Assembly (NCBI GenBank): GCA_963769255.1
Contig: CAVYKV010000001.1
Coordinates: 372,001-436,000, forward strand
DNA from: JAKACA01 sp963769255
GTDB taxonomy: Bacteria; Actinomycetota; Acidimicrobiia; Acidimicrobiales; Bog-793
Direction: 5' to 3'
DNA: 64,000 bases
Made by a program: the position numbers and the translations under genes. The notes beneath the pieces are model-generated. The model was not told where the DNA came from. It ran no database searches and was given only the letters and a program-made list of their open reading frames with translations. Shown one piece after another: positions 51,583 to 60,337 of the stretch; position 1 is the first letter of the stretch; every line of letters begins with the position of its first letter.

Positions 51583-52786
51583 GGCCGGCGAGGCCGTCGC
51601 GCTGGATCTTGCCGAGGCCGGTGCGGGGGAGCGAACCGACGACGACGACCTCCCTCGGCGCCGCATAGCGGGCGATGGCACCGCCCACGAGCTCGCGCAG
51701 CTCACTGAGCAGCCTGGGCGCCGCCGGGGCGCCGGGAGCGGCAACGACGTAGGCGACGACCCGCTCGCCCCACTCGGGATCGGCGACGCCGGCCACGGCC
51801 ACCTCCGCCACGGCCGCGTGCAGGGCGAGCACCGCCTCCACCGCCGAGGGCCAGACGTTCTCGCCCCCGCTCACGATCATCTCGGCCAACCTCCCGTGCA
51901 CGACGAGGCGGCCGTCGGCGGACAGCTCGCCCCCGTCGCCCGTGGCGAACCACCCCTCGGCGTCCTTCGGGTCCCGCCCGTCCCGGTAGCAGCGCAACAA
52001 CATCGGACCGCGCACCTCCACCTCGCCGCCGCTGAGACGTACCTCCACGCCGTCGAGCGGCTCGCCGTCGTAGACGAGACCGCTTCCCGTCTCGGTGAGG
52101 CCGTAGGTCGTGACGACGTTGGGGGGCACGACGTCGGGCGGCGACTGCCCGCCGAGGAGGATGCGGCGAAAGCCGAGTGCCAGCTCGCCCGGGAGTCGCT
52201 CGAGGGCGGTGCGCACGAGCGACGTGAGCGTGGCGCCGTGCTGCAGCGCCCGCCGCGCCCCCTCCGGGGAGAAACCCGCCCCCACCTCACACCGCACCTC
52301 CCCCGCCAGGGACCTCGTCACGACGGAGAGGCCGCCGACGTGCGAGAGGGGCAGGCAGGCCCACCAAGCGTCGGAGCCGGCGTCGACGCCGAGGCGGCGG
52401 TTCGTCGCCAGCGCCGAGGCCTCGACGGCGGCGTGCGTGAGGACGACGCCCTTCGGCTCGCCCGTCGTGCCGCTCGTCGCCATCACGAGGGCATCCCCCT
52501 CCTCGACGGGCTCGCCGCCCTCGAGCGGCACCTCCTCCCCGTCGTCGCCCACGACACAGGCCGGCCGTAGGGCCTCCAGCAGCTGACGGCGGGCCGGCGC
52601 CGCCAAGCGGAGGTCGACGGGGAGGACGGCGTCTCCCGCCTCCCAGGCGCCCTGCAGCCGGGCCACGAAGCCCGGCCCGCCCGGGAGCTCGAGGGCGATG
52701 AGCCGGCGCACGCAGGACAGGCTGCCCGACAAGACGCCCCGGCGCCAGTGCCCGCTCGCGACTGGACTGACGGCCGAGGAGTGCAA
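51557..52786 (-). CDS. menE: o-succinylbenzoate-CoA ligase
   Basis: A 409-residue adenylating ligase that activates o-succinylbenzoate with CoA in menaquinone synthesis. Motifs are the P-loop-like MATSGTTGEPKGVVLTH, TTYGLTETGSG, GWFATGDGGELSADGRL and GRLAEMIVSGGENVWPSAVE, ending with the catalytic Lys in LPRTGLGKIQRDGL. It is shorter than long-chain acyl-CoA ligases, as usual for MenE. It is divergent from menB with only 14 bases between start codons, so start choice may be a little downstream (several alternative starts occur in the first 30 residues). Confidence 0.9.
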   Translation of the reverse strand: MHSSAVSPVASGHWRRGVLSGSLSCVRRLIALELPGGPGFVARLQGAWEAGDAVLPVDLRLAAPARRQLLEALRPACVVGDDGEEVPLEGGEPVEEGDALVMATSGTTGEPKGVVLTHAAVEASALATNRRLGVDAGSDAWWACLPLSHVGGLSVVTRSLAGEVRCEVGAGFSPEGARRALQHGATLTSLVRTALERLPGELALGFRRILLGGQSPPDVVPPNVVTTYGLTETGSGLVYDGEPLDGVEVRLSGGEVEVRGPMLLRCYRDGRDPKDAEGWFATGDGGELSADGRLVVHGRLAEMIVSGGENVWPSAVEAVLALHAAVAEVAVAGVADPEWGERVVAYVVAAPGAPAAPRLLSELRELVGGAIARYAAPREVVVVGSLPRTGLGKIQRDGLAGLSGEKARH

Positions 52787-52800
52787 GTAGCCTTCCCGCC

Positions 52801-53635
52801 ATGCCGGCCGATTGGAAGAAATCCGGCGACTACCAGGACGTCCGTTACGAGACGGCCGACGCGGTCGCCAAGGTCACCATCTGCCGGCCCGAGGTGCGCA
52901 ACGCCTTCCGGCCGCAGACGCTCTTCGAGCTGTCCCGCGCCTTCGAGGCGGCCCGCGACGACGCCGACGTGGGCGTCGTCGTCCTCACGGGGGAGGGGCC
53001 GGACGCCTTCTGCTCCGGGGGCGACCAGCGCATCCGGGGCGAGGACGGCTACCTCGGCGACGACGCCGTCGCCCAGCGGGGCATCGGCCGCCTCAACGTC
53101 CTCGACCTCCAGGTCCAGATCCGGCGGCTGCCGAAGCCTGTCGTCGCCATGGTGGCGGGCTACGCCATCGGCGGAGGCCACGTCCTCCACCTCGTGTGCG
53201 ACCTGACGATCGCCGCCGAGAACGCCCGCTTCGGCCAGACCGGCCCGAGGGTCGGCAGCTTCGACGGTGGCTACGGCTCCGGCCTCCTCGCACGCACCAT
53301 CGGCCTCAAGCGGGCGAAGGAGATTCTGGTTCCTCTGCCGCCAGTACGACGCCGAGCAGGCGCTCGCCTGGGGACTGGTGAACGCCGTCGTCCCCCTCGA
53401 GCGGCTCGAGGACGAGACGCTCGACTGGTGCCGGCGCATGAACGAGCTGTCCCCGATCGCCCTGCGCATGCTGAAGGCGGGTTTCAACGCCGCCGACGAC
53501 GGTCTCGCCGGTGTGCAGCAGTTGGCGGGCGACGCCACGATGCTCTTCTACATGACCGAGGAGGGGCAGGAGGGGCGCAATGCCTACATCGAGAAGCGTG
53601 CACCCGACTTCTCCCGCTTCCCCCGCCGGCCCTGA
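52801..53635 (+). CDS. menB: 1,4-dihydroxy-2-naphthoyl-CoA synthase, one frameshift
   Basis: A crotonase-fold enzyme closing the naphthoate ring. MenB signatures are RPEVRNAFRPQTLFEL, FCSGGDQRIRGEDGYLGDD, AIGGGHVLHLVCDLTIAAEN, FGQTGPRVGSFDGGYGS and, after the break, FLCRQYDAEQALAWGLVNAV, with a C-terminal MTEEGQEGRNAY. The frame is broken once: an extra C at about 53326 in the GGAGATTCTGG context. Without it the reading is KRAKEI-WFLCRQYDA, exactly as in the family. The total length (about 277 residues) is normal. Probably intact in the cell. Confidence 0.9.
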
Positions 53636-53669
53636 GCGGATCGCCCTGACCAGTCAGCCGGGCCCGGCC

Positions 53670-54536
53670 ATGACGAAGCCGGCCGCATGGGTGGCCGGTG
53701 CCCGGCCGCGCACGCTCCCCATCGCCGTCGTCCCCGTGCTCGTGGGCACGGCCGTGGCCGCCGCCGAGGGCCGCGTCATCTGGTGGCGGTCCGCAGCCGC
53801 CCTCGTCGTGTCGCTCGCCCTCCAGGTGGGGGTGAACTACGCCAACGACTTCTCCGACGGCGTGCGGGGCACCGACGCCGCCCGCGTCGGGCCGCTGCGT
53901 CTCGTGGCCGGGGGCCTCGCCTCCCCGCAGGCCGTGAGACGGGCGGCCTTCATCAGCTTCGCCGTCTCGGGGCTGGCCGGGCTCGCCCTCGTCCTCGCCA
54001 CCTCGCCATGGCTCCTCGCCGTGGGCGCCGCCAGCATCGCCGCCGCCTGGTTCTACACGGGAGGCCCGAGACCGTACGGCTACGCCGGCTTCGGCGAGGT
54101 CTTCGTCTTCGTCTTCTTCGGTCTCGTCGCCGTCGCCGGCACCGCTTACGTCAGCCTGTCGCGCGTCACCGGGCTGGCCGTCCTCGCCGGCGTGCCCGTC
54201 GGCCTCCTCGCCGTCTCCGTCCTCGTCGTCAACAACCTGCGCGACATCCCGACCGACGCCGAGGCGGGCAAGCGGACCCTCGCCGTCCGCCTCGGGGACG
54301 GCGCCACCCGCTGGCTCTACATCGGCTGCCTGCTGGCCGCCTTCGCCACCGCCGTCGCCGTGGCAGCGGACCGCCGTCTTGCCCTCATCGTGCTGCCGGC
54401 CCTGGCGCTCGCCGCCATTCCCGTGCGAGACGTGGGGCGCGGTGCCTCCGGGCGCCAGCTCGTCGCCGTCCTCGTCATGACGGGCCGCCTCGTGCTCGTG
54501 TTCGGCGTGCTCTTCGCGGCCGGGATCGCCTGGTGA
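53670..54536 (+). CDS. menA: 1,4-dihydroxy-2-naphthoate polyprenyltransferase
   Basis: A 288-residue UbiA-family membrane enzyme that prenylates dihydroxynaphthoate to demethylmenaquinone. About nine transmembrane helices are present, with the two Asp-rich motifs: NYANDFSDGVRGTD (binding the prenyl diphosphate magnesium) and NNLRDIPTDAEAGKRTL. Also GARPRTLPIAVVPVLVGTA at the N-terminus, as in MenA. ATG 53670 precedes it directly. It lies 34 bases behind menB on the same strand, so the two are co-transcribed. Confidence 0.93.
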   Translation: MTKPAAWVAGARPRTLPIAVVPVLVGTAVAAAEGRVIWWRSAAALVVSLALQVGVNYANDFSDGVRGTDAARVGPLRLVAGGLASPQAVRRAAFISFAVSGLAGLALVLATSPWLLAVGAASIAAAWFYTGGPRPYGYAGFGEVFVFVFFGLVAVAGTAYVSLSRVTGLAVLAGVPVGLLAVSVLVVNNLRDIPTDAEAGKRTLAVRLGDGATRWLYIGCLLAAFATAVAVAADRRLALIVLPALALAAIPVRDVGRGASGRQLVAVLVMTGRLVLVFGVLFAAGIAW

Positions 54537-54541
54537 GCCCC

Positions 54542-55354
54542 TCAGTCCTCGAGGTCGTCACCGGGCGGCGGCCAGAGCGATCCGGCGACGAAGGAGCGGA
54601 TGAGCGAGGCGAAGGCCTCCGGTTGCTCGAAGGGTACGGAGTGGCCGGCCCCGGGGACGAGGAGGAAGAGGGCGTTGGGGCCGATGGCGGCGGCGAGGCG
54701 CTCGCCGAGCGCCACGAACTTGGGGTCCTTCTCGCCGGCGACGACGAGCACCGGCATGTTGAGGCCGCGCGCTTGGGCCCACAGGGGCAACTGTGTCCCC
54801 ACCCCGAGATGGCGGAGCGCCCCGGCGAGCCCTGCGGCGCGGTTGACGAGCCGGCTCGGTCGGTCCGCCTGGCGCTCGCTCAGCTGCTCGAAGAGCGGGT
54901 TCTCGAGCCAGAGGTCGATGAAGGCGGGCAGGCCGGCGTCGCCGACGTCGGCGAGGCGGGCGGCTACGCCCTCGTCGGCCTGGCGGCGCTCCGATCGCTC
55001 CCGGGCGTCCTCGATGCCGGCGGACGTCCCGACGAGCACGAGGCGCTCGACGAGAATGGGGCGGCGCAGCGCCACGTGAAGGCAGAGGCGGCCGCCGAGG
55101 GAGTAGCCCACGTAGGTCCCCTTCCCGCAGCTCTCCGCCATCTGGTCGGCGGCGTCCGAGAGGTCGCCTCCCGCCTGTGGCGACCTGCCGTGGCCGGGCA
55201 GGTCGGGCAGCACGACCTCGTGGTCGGTCGCCAGGTCGGCGGCGATGCCGGCCCAGGAGCGGGAGGACTGGGTGAAGCCGTGGACGAGGATGACGCGCTG
55301 GCCCCGGCCGCCCCGGCTCACGTGCAGGGGCGCTTGCCGCGGTCGGGAGGGCAC
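54542..55354 (-). CDS. menH: alpha/beta hydrolase, probable SHCHC synthase
   Basis: A 270-residue alpha/beta hydrolase. The oxyanion loop is LVHGFTQSSRSWAG, with DLPGHGRSP, the nucleophile Ser in GYSLGGRLCL, Asp in VAGEKDPKF and His in VPGAGHSVPFEQP. These fit MenH (2-succinyl-6-hydroxy-2,4-cyclohexadiene-1-carboxylate synthase), and the place between menA and menD supports it. The GTG at 55354 gives family length; the frame is open further upstream but runs into menD antisense. Only two bases separate its start from that of menD on the other strand. General hydrolase activity is the alternative. Confidence 0.8.
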   Translation of the reverse strand: MPSRPRQAPLHVSRGGRGQRVILVHGFTQSSRSWAGIAADLATDHEVVLPDLPGHGRSPQAGGDLSDAADQMAESCGKGTYVGYSLGGRLCLHVALRRPILVERLVLVGTSAGIEDARERSERRQADEGVAARLADVGDAGLPAFIDLWLENPLFEQLSERQADRPSRLVNRAAGLAGALRHLGVGTQLPLWAQARGLNMPVLVVAGEKDPKFVALGERLAAAIGPNALFLLVPGAGHSVPFEQPEAFASLIRSFVAGSLWPPPGDDLED

Positions 55355-55356
55355 GG

Positions 55357-57094
55357 GTGTCGACCGTAGCCGCCGGGACGGCCGCCACCTTCTGCGCCAC
55401 CCTGGCCGACGAGTGGTGGCGCAGCGGCATCCGGGAGGCGGTCGTGTGCCCCGGCTCGCGCTCCACGCCTCTCGCCCTGGCACTCGTCCGCCACGGTGGG
55501 CTCCAGGTGAGTGTGAGGCTGGACGAGAGGGGGGCGGGTTTCTTCGCCGTCGGCCTCGCCCTCGCCTCCGGGAGGCCGACCGTCGTCCTCACGACGAGCG
55601 GCACGGCGGCCGCCGAGCTGCACGCCGCCGTCGTCGAGGCGCACCACGCCCGAGTGCCGCTCGTCGTCTGCACGGCCGACCGGCCGGCCGAGCTGCAGGC
55701 GGTCGGTGCGGCCCAGACGATCGACCAGGCGCACCTCTTCGGATCCGCCACGCGCTGGTTCGCCGATCTCGGCGTCCCCGACGACGCCACCCGCCCCGCC
55801 TGGCGCTCCATCGCCAGCCGGGCGGCCCTCGAGTCCCAGCGGGGCCCCGGCGGGCCCGGCCCCGTGCATCTCAACCTGGCCTTCCGGGAGCCCCTCCTCG
55901 GCGAGGCCGGCGAGCTCCCTCCCGGCCGTGCGGACGGCAGGCCGTGGCACGACGTGGCCGCCGGACCCGGTCTCGCCGGAGCCGGGCGGAGTCGACGAGG
56001 ACTTCTTCCAACCGGGCGCCCGCGGCGTCATCGTCGCCGGCGGGCGAGCCGAGCGCTACGCCGGGCTCATCGGGCCGCTCGCCGACCGGCTCGGCTGGCC
56101 GGTGCTGGCGGATCCACGCTCGGGCTGCCGGACGGCGGCGCGCAACGTGGTGGGTGCCGCCGACGCCCTGCTGCGCCAGGAGGGTTTCGCCGCCGGGATG
56201 CGTCCCGACCGCGTCCTTCGCATCGGCGACACCTGGGCCTCCAAGGTGCTGGCGGGCTGGCTGGCGCGCTCGGCCGCCGAGGGCGCCCGCCACGTCGCTG
56301 TCGAGCCGCACTGGGCCTGGAAGGACCCCGGGCGCGAGGTGTCCACCTTCATGACGTCCCTGCCCGTCCTGTCCGGGCCGCCGTGCGAGACCGGGTGGCT
56401 CCGCCGCTGGGCGGCGGCGGAGGAGGCGGCGCAGGGCGCCATCGACGCCGTCCTCACCGGCCACCTCGAAGCGACGGAGCCCGGCGTCGCCCGCGCCCTC
56501 TACGCCGGGGTCCCGGGCGAGGGTTGCCTCGTCGTCTCGTCCTCCATGCCGGTGCGAGACGTCGAATGGTTCGGGCGGCCCCGGGCGGCGCCGCCCCGGG
56601 TCCTCTCCAACCGGGGGGCGAACGGCATCGACGGCGTCGTGTCCACCACGCTCGGCGTGGCGGCCGCCGGCTCCGGCGCGGGACCCGTCTACGGCCTCCT
56701 CGGTGACCTCGCCGTTCTGCACGACGCCTCCGCCCTCGTGCGGCCCGCCTCCGGCCGCCGGCCCACCCCGGCCGTGCTCGTCGTCCTCGACAACGACGGC
56801 GGCGGCATCTTCCAGTTCCTCCCGCAGGCGAGCTCCCTCTCGGAGGACGAGTTCGAACGCCTCTTCGGCACGCCGCAGGAACCGGCCGTCGCCGACCTCG
56901 CCCGCGGCTGCGGGTACTTCGTGAGGGAGATCGCCGAGGCGGCCGAGCTGGCGCCGGCCCTCGTGGACGCCCGCGGCGAGTCCGCCGAGGCGGGTCTGCC
57001 CGCCTTCGTCGTTGTCGACACGGAGCGGGCGTCGAACGTCGCCGTGCATGCCGAGCTCGAGTTGGCTGTGGCCGCCGCCCTCGCCCGGCTCTGA
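55357..57094 (+). CDS. menD: MenD (SEPHCHC synthase), one frameshift
   Basis: A ThDP-dependent enzyme of menaquinone synthesis. The N-terminal pyrimidine domain is clear: VVCPGSRSTPLALALVRHGG, RLDERGAGFFAVGLA, LTTSGTAAAELHAAVVEAHH, VCTADRPAELQAVGAAQTID. The frame is lost at about 55957-55985 (one extra base, or two missing) and then continues as VDEDFFQPGARGVIVAGGRA. The ThDP-binding half follows: SSSMPVRDVEWFGRP, LSNRGANGIDGVVSTTLGVA, LLGDLAVLHDASAL and LDNDGGGIFQFLPQ. Total length about 578 residues is normal. GTG 55357 is the start; no Shine-Dalgarno fits, so it may be leaderless. Confidence 0.9.
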
Positions 57095-57105
57095 GGGACC
57101 GGTTC

Positions 57106-57858
57106 TCAGTCCGTCTCGAACCGCCGCCCGTCGTCCGCCGCGTATTTCGCCACGACCGAGTCCGTGGCGGCCGTCGCCTCGATGCGGTCCACGATCTCGC
57201 CCAGAGTGGCCGCCGGCAGGGCGCAGGTCATCTCCTCGCTCCGCATGCCCGTGCGCACACGGCTGAGGGCGCAGCCGACGCTGGCCGCCGGCACGCCCTG
57301 CTCCTTGGCGAGTGCGACGATGTGGCATTGCGGCTTGCCCTCGATGCGCAGGCCGGGGAGCGAGTCGGACAGCACCATGAGCTGACGCCCGTTCACCCGC
57401 AGCATGACGACGTCGGGGCTGGCGCTCGCCGGCACGGAGTCGAGGCGCCCGTACACGATCGAGGTCGGGCGCTCGGAGACGACGGGGATCATGGGCACCA
57501 TCTCCGGCGTGACCCAGCCGGAGCCGAGGAGAGCGGCGACGTCGTCGTTGCCGGCCACCTCGTCGAGGCCGGCGAAACCGTGGGTGAGGCGCCCGACGCT
57601 GCAGTTGCCGTGGTCGGCAGGCTCGGTGCGGAAGGCTTCCTCCGTGCGGCCCGCTTCCATCCAGAAGACGCAGGAGGCGGCGACCCGACCGGCCCGCCCG
57701 TCGGCGGACGGCTCGCTCATGGGGCGCTCGAAGTGGTGGAGGCCGTTGTTCTGCCCCGTCTCGAAGGCGAGAAAGATGGGCGGCACCCCGAGATGCAGAG
57801 CGCCCGTGAGGCGGTCGGAGAGGGCGGCCCAGTCGCTGGTGGCGGTCGTCGTGGTCAT
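57106..57858 (-). CDS. DUF169 family protein
   Basis: A 250-residue protein matching DUF169. It has conserved cysteines in AASCVFWMEAG, DHGNCSVGRLTHGF, PQCHIVALA and VGCALSRVRTG, and the segments SIVYGRLDSV and VVMLRVNGRQLMVL. DUF169 proteins are uncharacterised and occur in archaea and bacteria; the repeated cysteines suggest a metal or Fe-S site. ATG 57858 starts a normal-length member. It is convergent with menD (11 bases) and divergent from tyrS. Function unknown. Confidence 0.82.
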   Translation of the reverse strand: MTTTTATSDWAALSDRLTGALHLGVPPIFLAFETGQNNGLHHFERPMSEPSADGRAGRVAASCVFWMEAGRTEEAFRTEPADHGNCSVGRLTHGFAGLDEVAGNDDVAALLGSGWVTPEMVPMIPVVSERPTSIVYGRLDSVPASASPDVVMLRVNGRQLMVLSDSLPGLRIEGKPQCHIVALAKEQGVPAASVGCALSRVRTGMRSEEMTCALPAATLGEIVDRIEATAATDSVVAKYAADDGRRFETD

Positions 57859-57925
57859 GCTCGGAACCTACCGGACGCGTCGCCCCCGGTCGCAGCCCGC
57901 TCGCCGGGCGTGGCACGCTGTGGCC

Positions 57926-59221
57926 ATGCCTACGTTGTCGGAGGACTTGTCCTGGCGCGGGTTGATCGAGCAGGAGAGCCCACAGGTTCGGCACGCTCTC
58001 GACCACGAGCGCCTGACGGCCTATGCCGGCTTCGACCCGAGCGGGGACAGCCTCCACATCGGGCATCTCATGGGCATCACGACCCTGCGCCGGCTGCAGG
58101 ACGCCGGCCACCGCCCCATCTCGCTCGCCGGGGGAGGGACGGGCATGATCGGCGACCCGGGCGGGAAGTCGACCGAGCGACCGCTCCTGTCCCTCGAGCA
58201 GATCGCCGACAACCTCCGCGGCGTGCGCGCCCAGTTGGCGGCGCTGCTCGACTTCTCCCCTGAGCAGGGTGAGTCGCAGGCCCTCCTCCTCAACAACGCC
58301 GACTGGCTGGCGCCCACACGCCTCATCGAGTTCCTGCGTGACATCGGCAAGCACTTCACCGTCAACCAGATGATCGCCAAGGAGTCCGTGAGCGCCCGCC
58401 TGGAGCGCCCCGATCAGGGCATCTCCTTCACGGAGTTCAGCTACATGCTGCTGCAGGCGACCGACTACCTCCACCTCTTCGACACCTACGGCTGCCGCCT
58501 GCAGCTCGGAGGCAGCGACCAGTGGGGCAACATCACCATGGGCCTCGACCTCATCCACAAGGTGCGAGGTGCGCAGGCGCATGCCCTCACCTGGCCGCTC
58601 CTCGTCCGCTCGGACGGCGTGAAGATGGGGAAGTCGGAGACCGGCGCCGTCTGGCTCGACCGCGGACGGACCTCCACCTTCGCCATGTACCAGTGGTTCG
58701 TGCGCGTGCCGGACGAGGACGCCGGAACGATGCTGCGCCGCTTCACCTTCCTCGAGCACGGCGAGATCGAGCGCTTGGAGCAGGCGACGAAGGACCATCC
58801 GGAGCGCCGGGAGGCCCAGCAAGCGCTCGCTCGTGCCGTCTGCACCTACGTGCACGGCCCGGAGGAGTCGTCGCGGGCCGAGCGCGCCGCCGCCGCCTTC
58901 TACACCGAGGAGATCGCCGGGCTCGATGCCGACCTCCTTGCCGAGGTGGTGGCGGACGCCCCCTCCTCGCGCTGGCCGCGCAGCGTCCTCGACGACGGCG
59001 GCCTCGACCTGGCGGACGCCCTCCTGGCGAGCGGCCTCGTCAGCTCGAAGAGCGAAGGCCGGCGGGCCATCTCCCAGGGCGGCGCCTACGTCAACAACCG
59101 GCGACGGGGTGACACGACCGACGGCAGCCCGCCTGCGGTGTCGCGCCAGGACCTCCTCGGCGACCGTTACGTGCTCTTGAGGAGAGGCCGACGCGACTAC
59201 CACGTCCTCGTCTTCGAGTGA
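57926..59221 (+). CDS. tyrS: tyrosyl-tRNA synthetase
   Basis: A 431-residue class I aminoacyl-tRNA synthetase. HIGH motif SLHIGHLMG (about residues 43-51), tyrosine-pocket segments YAGFDPSGDSLHIG, QATDYLHLF and LGGSDQWGNITMG, and a KMSKS loop in the variant KMGKS (about 232). An S4-type RNA-binding domain is at the C-terminus (GLVSSKSEGRRAISQGGAYV). ATG 57926 is used because upstream open frame lacks family sequence. No T-box leader is visible in the 67-base gap. The stop overlaps the next gene (GTGA). Confidence 0.96.
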   Translation: MPTLSEDLSWRGLIEQESPQVRHALDHERLTAYAGFDPSGDSLHIGHLMGITTLRRLQDAGHRPISLAGGGTGMIGDPGGKSTERPLLSLEQIADNLRGVRAQLAALLDFSPEQGESQALLLNNADWLAPTRLIEFLRDIGKHFTVNQMIAKESVSARLERPDQGISFTEFSYMLLQATDYLHLFDTYGCRLQLGGSDQWGNITMGLDLIHKVRGAQAHALTWPLLVRSDGVKMGKSETGAVWLDRGRTSTFAMYQWFVRVPDEDAGTMLRRFTFLEHGEIERLEQATKDHPERREAQQALARAVCTYVHGPEESSRAERAAAAFYTEEIAGLDADLLAEVVADAPSSRWPRSVLDDGGLDLADALLASGLVSSKSEGRRAISQGGAYVNNRRRGDTTDGSPPAVSRQDLLGDRYVLLRRGRRDYHVLVFE

Positions 59222-59691
59222 CCTCCGGGCGCGGCCGGCGCCTCCGGCTGCTGGCGGCCGGCCTCCTCTCGGCGCTCCTGCTGGCGGCCTGCTCGCCCTA
59301 CTCGGGCTCGGAGGCACAGAAGGTACGGGAGTGGGCGAACCAGAACAGCTTCGTGGCCAACCACGACCAGATGATCTCCGACATCACGCTCGTCAAGAAG
59401 GCCGTCACGCAGGGATCGGCCAAGGTCGTGCGCACCATCTGCGGCGGGCTCGCCTCCGACGTCGGCACGGCCTACGTGACGCTCCCGACGCCGGACCAGA
59501 TCCTCACGAACGAGCTGAACGCCGCCGACCAGGACATCGTGGACGCCGCCACGAGCTGCAGCGGGGTCGCTTCCGTGCACTCGGCGACGATGACCTCCGA
59601 TCTCGCCCGCTTCCGAGAGGGAGTCGACGAGCTGAAGGAGGCGCAGGGGCGCCTGGCGTCGTTCGGCTTCAGCTGGCCCGAGCACCTGTGA
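59218..59691 (+). CDS. putative lipoprotein
   Basis: A 157-residue protein with a lipoprotein signal: basic start, hydrophobic stretch and lipobox LLAAC (Cys at about residue 25). The mature part is helical, with two cysteines that may pair (RTICGGLAS and ATSCSGVAS), and ends FGFSWPEHL. The GTG overlaps the tyrS stop, suggesting co-transcription. The family is not recognised; an envelope location is the only reliable statement. Confidence 0.7.
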   Translation: MTSGRGRRLRLLAAGLLSALLLAACSPYSGSEAQKVREWANQNSFVANHDQMISDITLVKKAVTQGSAKVVRTICGGLASDVGTAYVTLPTPDQILTNELNAADQDIVDAATSCSGVASVHSATMTSDLARFREGVDELKEAQGRLASFGFSWPEHL

Positions 59692-59784
59692 AGCGGTCCG
59701 AGGCGGGCCGGGTTGTGACAGTGACGGTGACGCCGCGCCGGCCAGCGGCTGGCCGCGCCGGTGCGCCCGGCTACGTTGGCCCTC

Positions 59785-60330
59785 ATGGCCGGCCACGCGA
59801 CACCGGTCGGCCCCGTTCCGCCGGGGGCCGACCCCGATGTGTACGATCGCATGCGGCGGCGCGTGCTGTGGAAGCTCCCGATGGGGCTCTACGTACTCGG
59901 TAGTGCGGCGGGTGAACGGCGGAACCTGATGACGATCAACTGGGCGATGCAGGTCTCCACGCAGCCGAAACACGTCGCCGTGTCCATCGAGCGAGCCGCC
60001 CTGACGCACCGGCTGGTGTCGGAGGGGGGCTGTTTCTCGCTGAGCCTGCTCTCGCGGGAGGACCGGGCCGAGGCTCGCAAGTTCGTGAAGCCGTCCGTGC
60101 AGGACGCCTCGGCGGGCACCCTGAACCAGATGGCCTACCGGACGGCCCGCAGCGGCGCCCCCGTCCCGGCCATCGCCGTCGCCTGGCTCGATTGCGAAGT
60201 TCGGCAGGCGGTTCCCGTCGGCAGCCACACCCTCTTCGTGGGCGAGGTCGTCGACGCCGGCTTCGCCGAGGCAGGCGAGGAGGTTCCCGTGCTGCGCATG
60301 GAGGACACCCGCATGAGCTACGGCGGCTGA
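59785..60330 (+). CDS. flavin reductase-like FMN-binding protein
   Basis: A 181-residue split-barrel flavin reductase-like protein. Features are LPMGLYVLGSAAGERRNLMT, INWAMQVSTQPKHVAVSIER, GCFSLSLLSREDRAEARKFV, and VGEVVDAGFAEAGEEVPVLR near the end, the standard order of the FMN-binding family. Such proteins reduce free flavin with NAD(P)H or act as flavin-bound partners of oxidoreductases. ATG 59785 is preferred to the upstream ATG at 59761. Partner not known; the many flavoenzymes in this window make several possible. Confidence 0.85.
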   Translation: MAGHATPVGPVPPGADPDVYDRMRRRVLWKLPMGLYVLGSAAGERRNLMTINWAMQVSTQPKHVAVSIERAALTHRLVSEGGCFSLSLLSREDRAEARKFVKPSVQDASAGTLNQMAYRTARSGAPVPAIAVAWLDCEVRQAVPVGSHTLFVGEVVDAGFAEAGEEVPVLRMEDTRMSYGG

Positions 60331-60337
60331 GGGCAGC

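Noticed and set aside
55871..59317. Very long open frame (over 1100 codons) on the minus strand
   Set aside because: It runs antisense to menD, DUF169 and tyrS, has Arg/Gly/Glu-rich sequence with no domain, and arises from high GC at codon position 3 of the real genes. The same holds for other long antisense frames at 8647-11178, 19964-22402 and 25982-28300.
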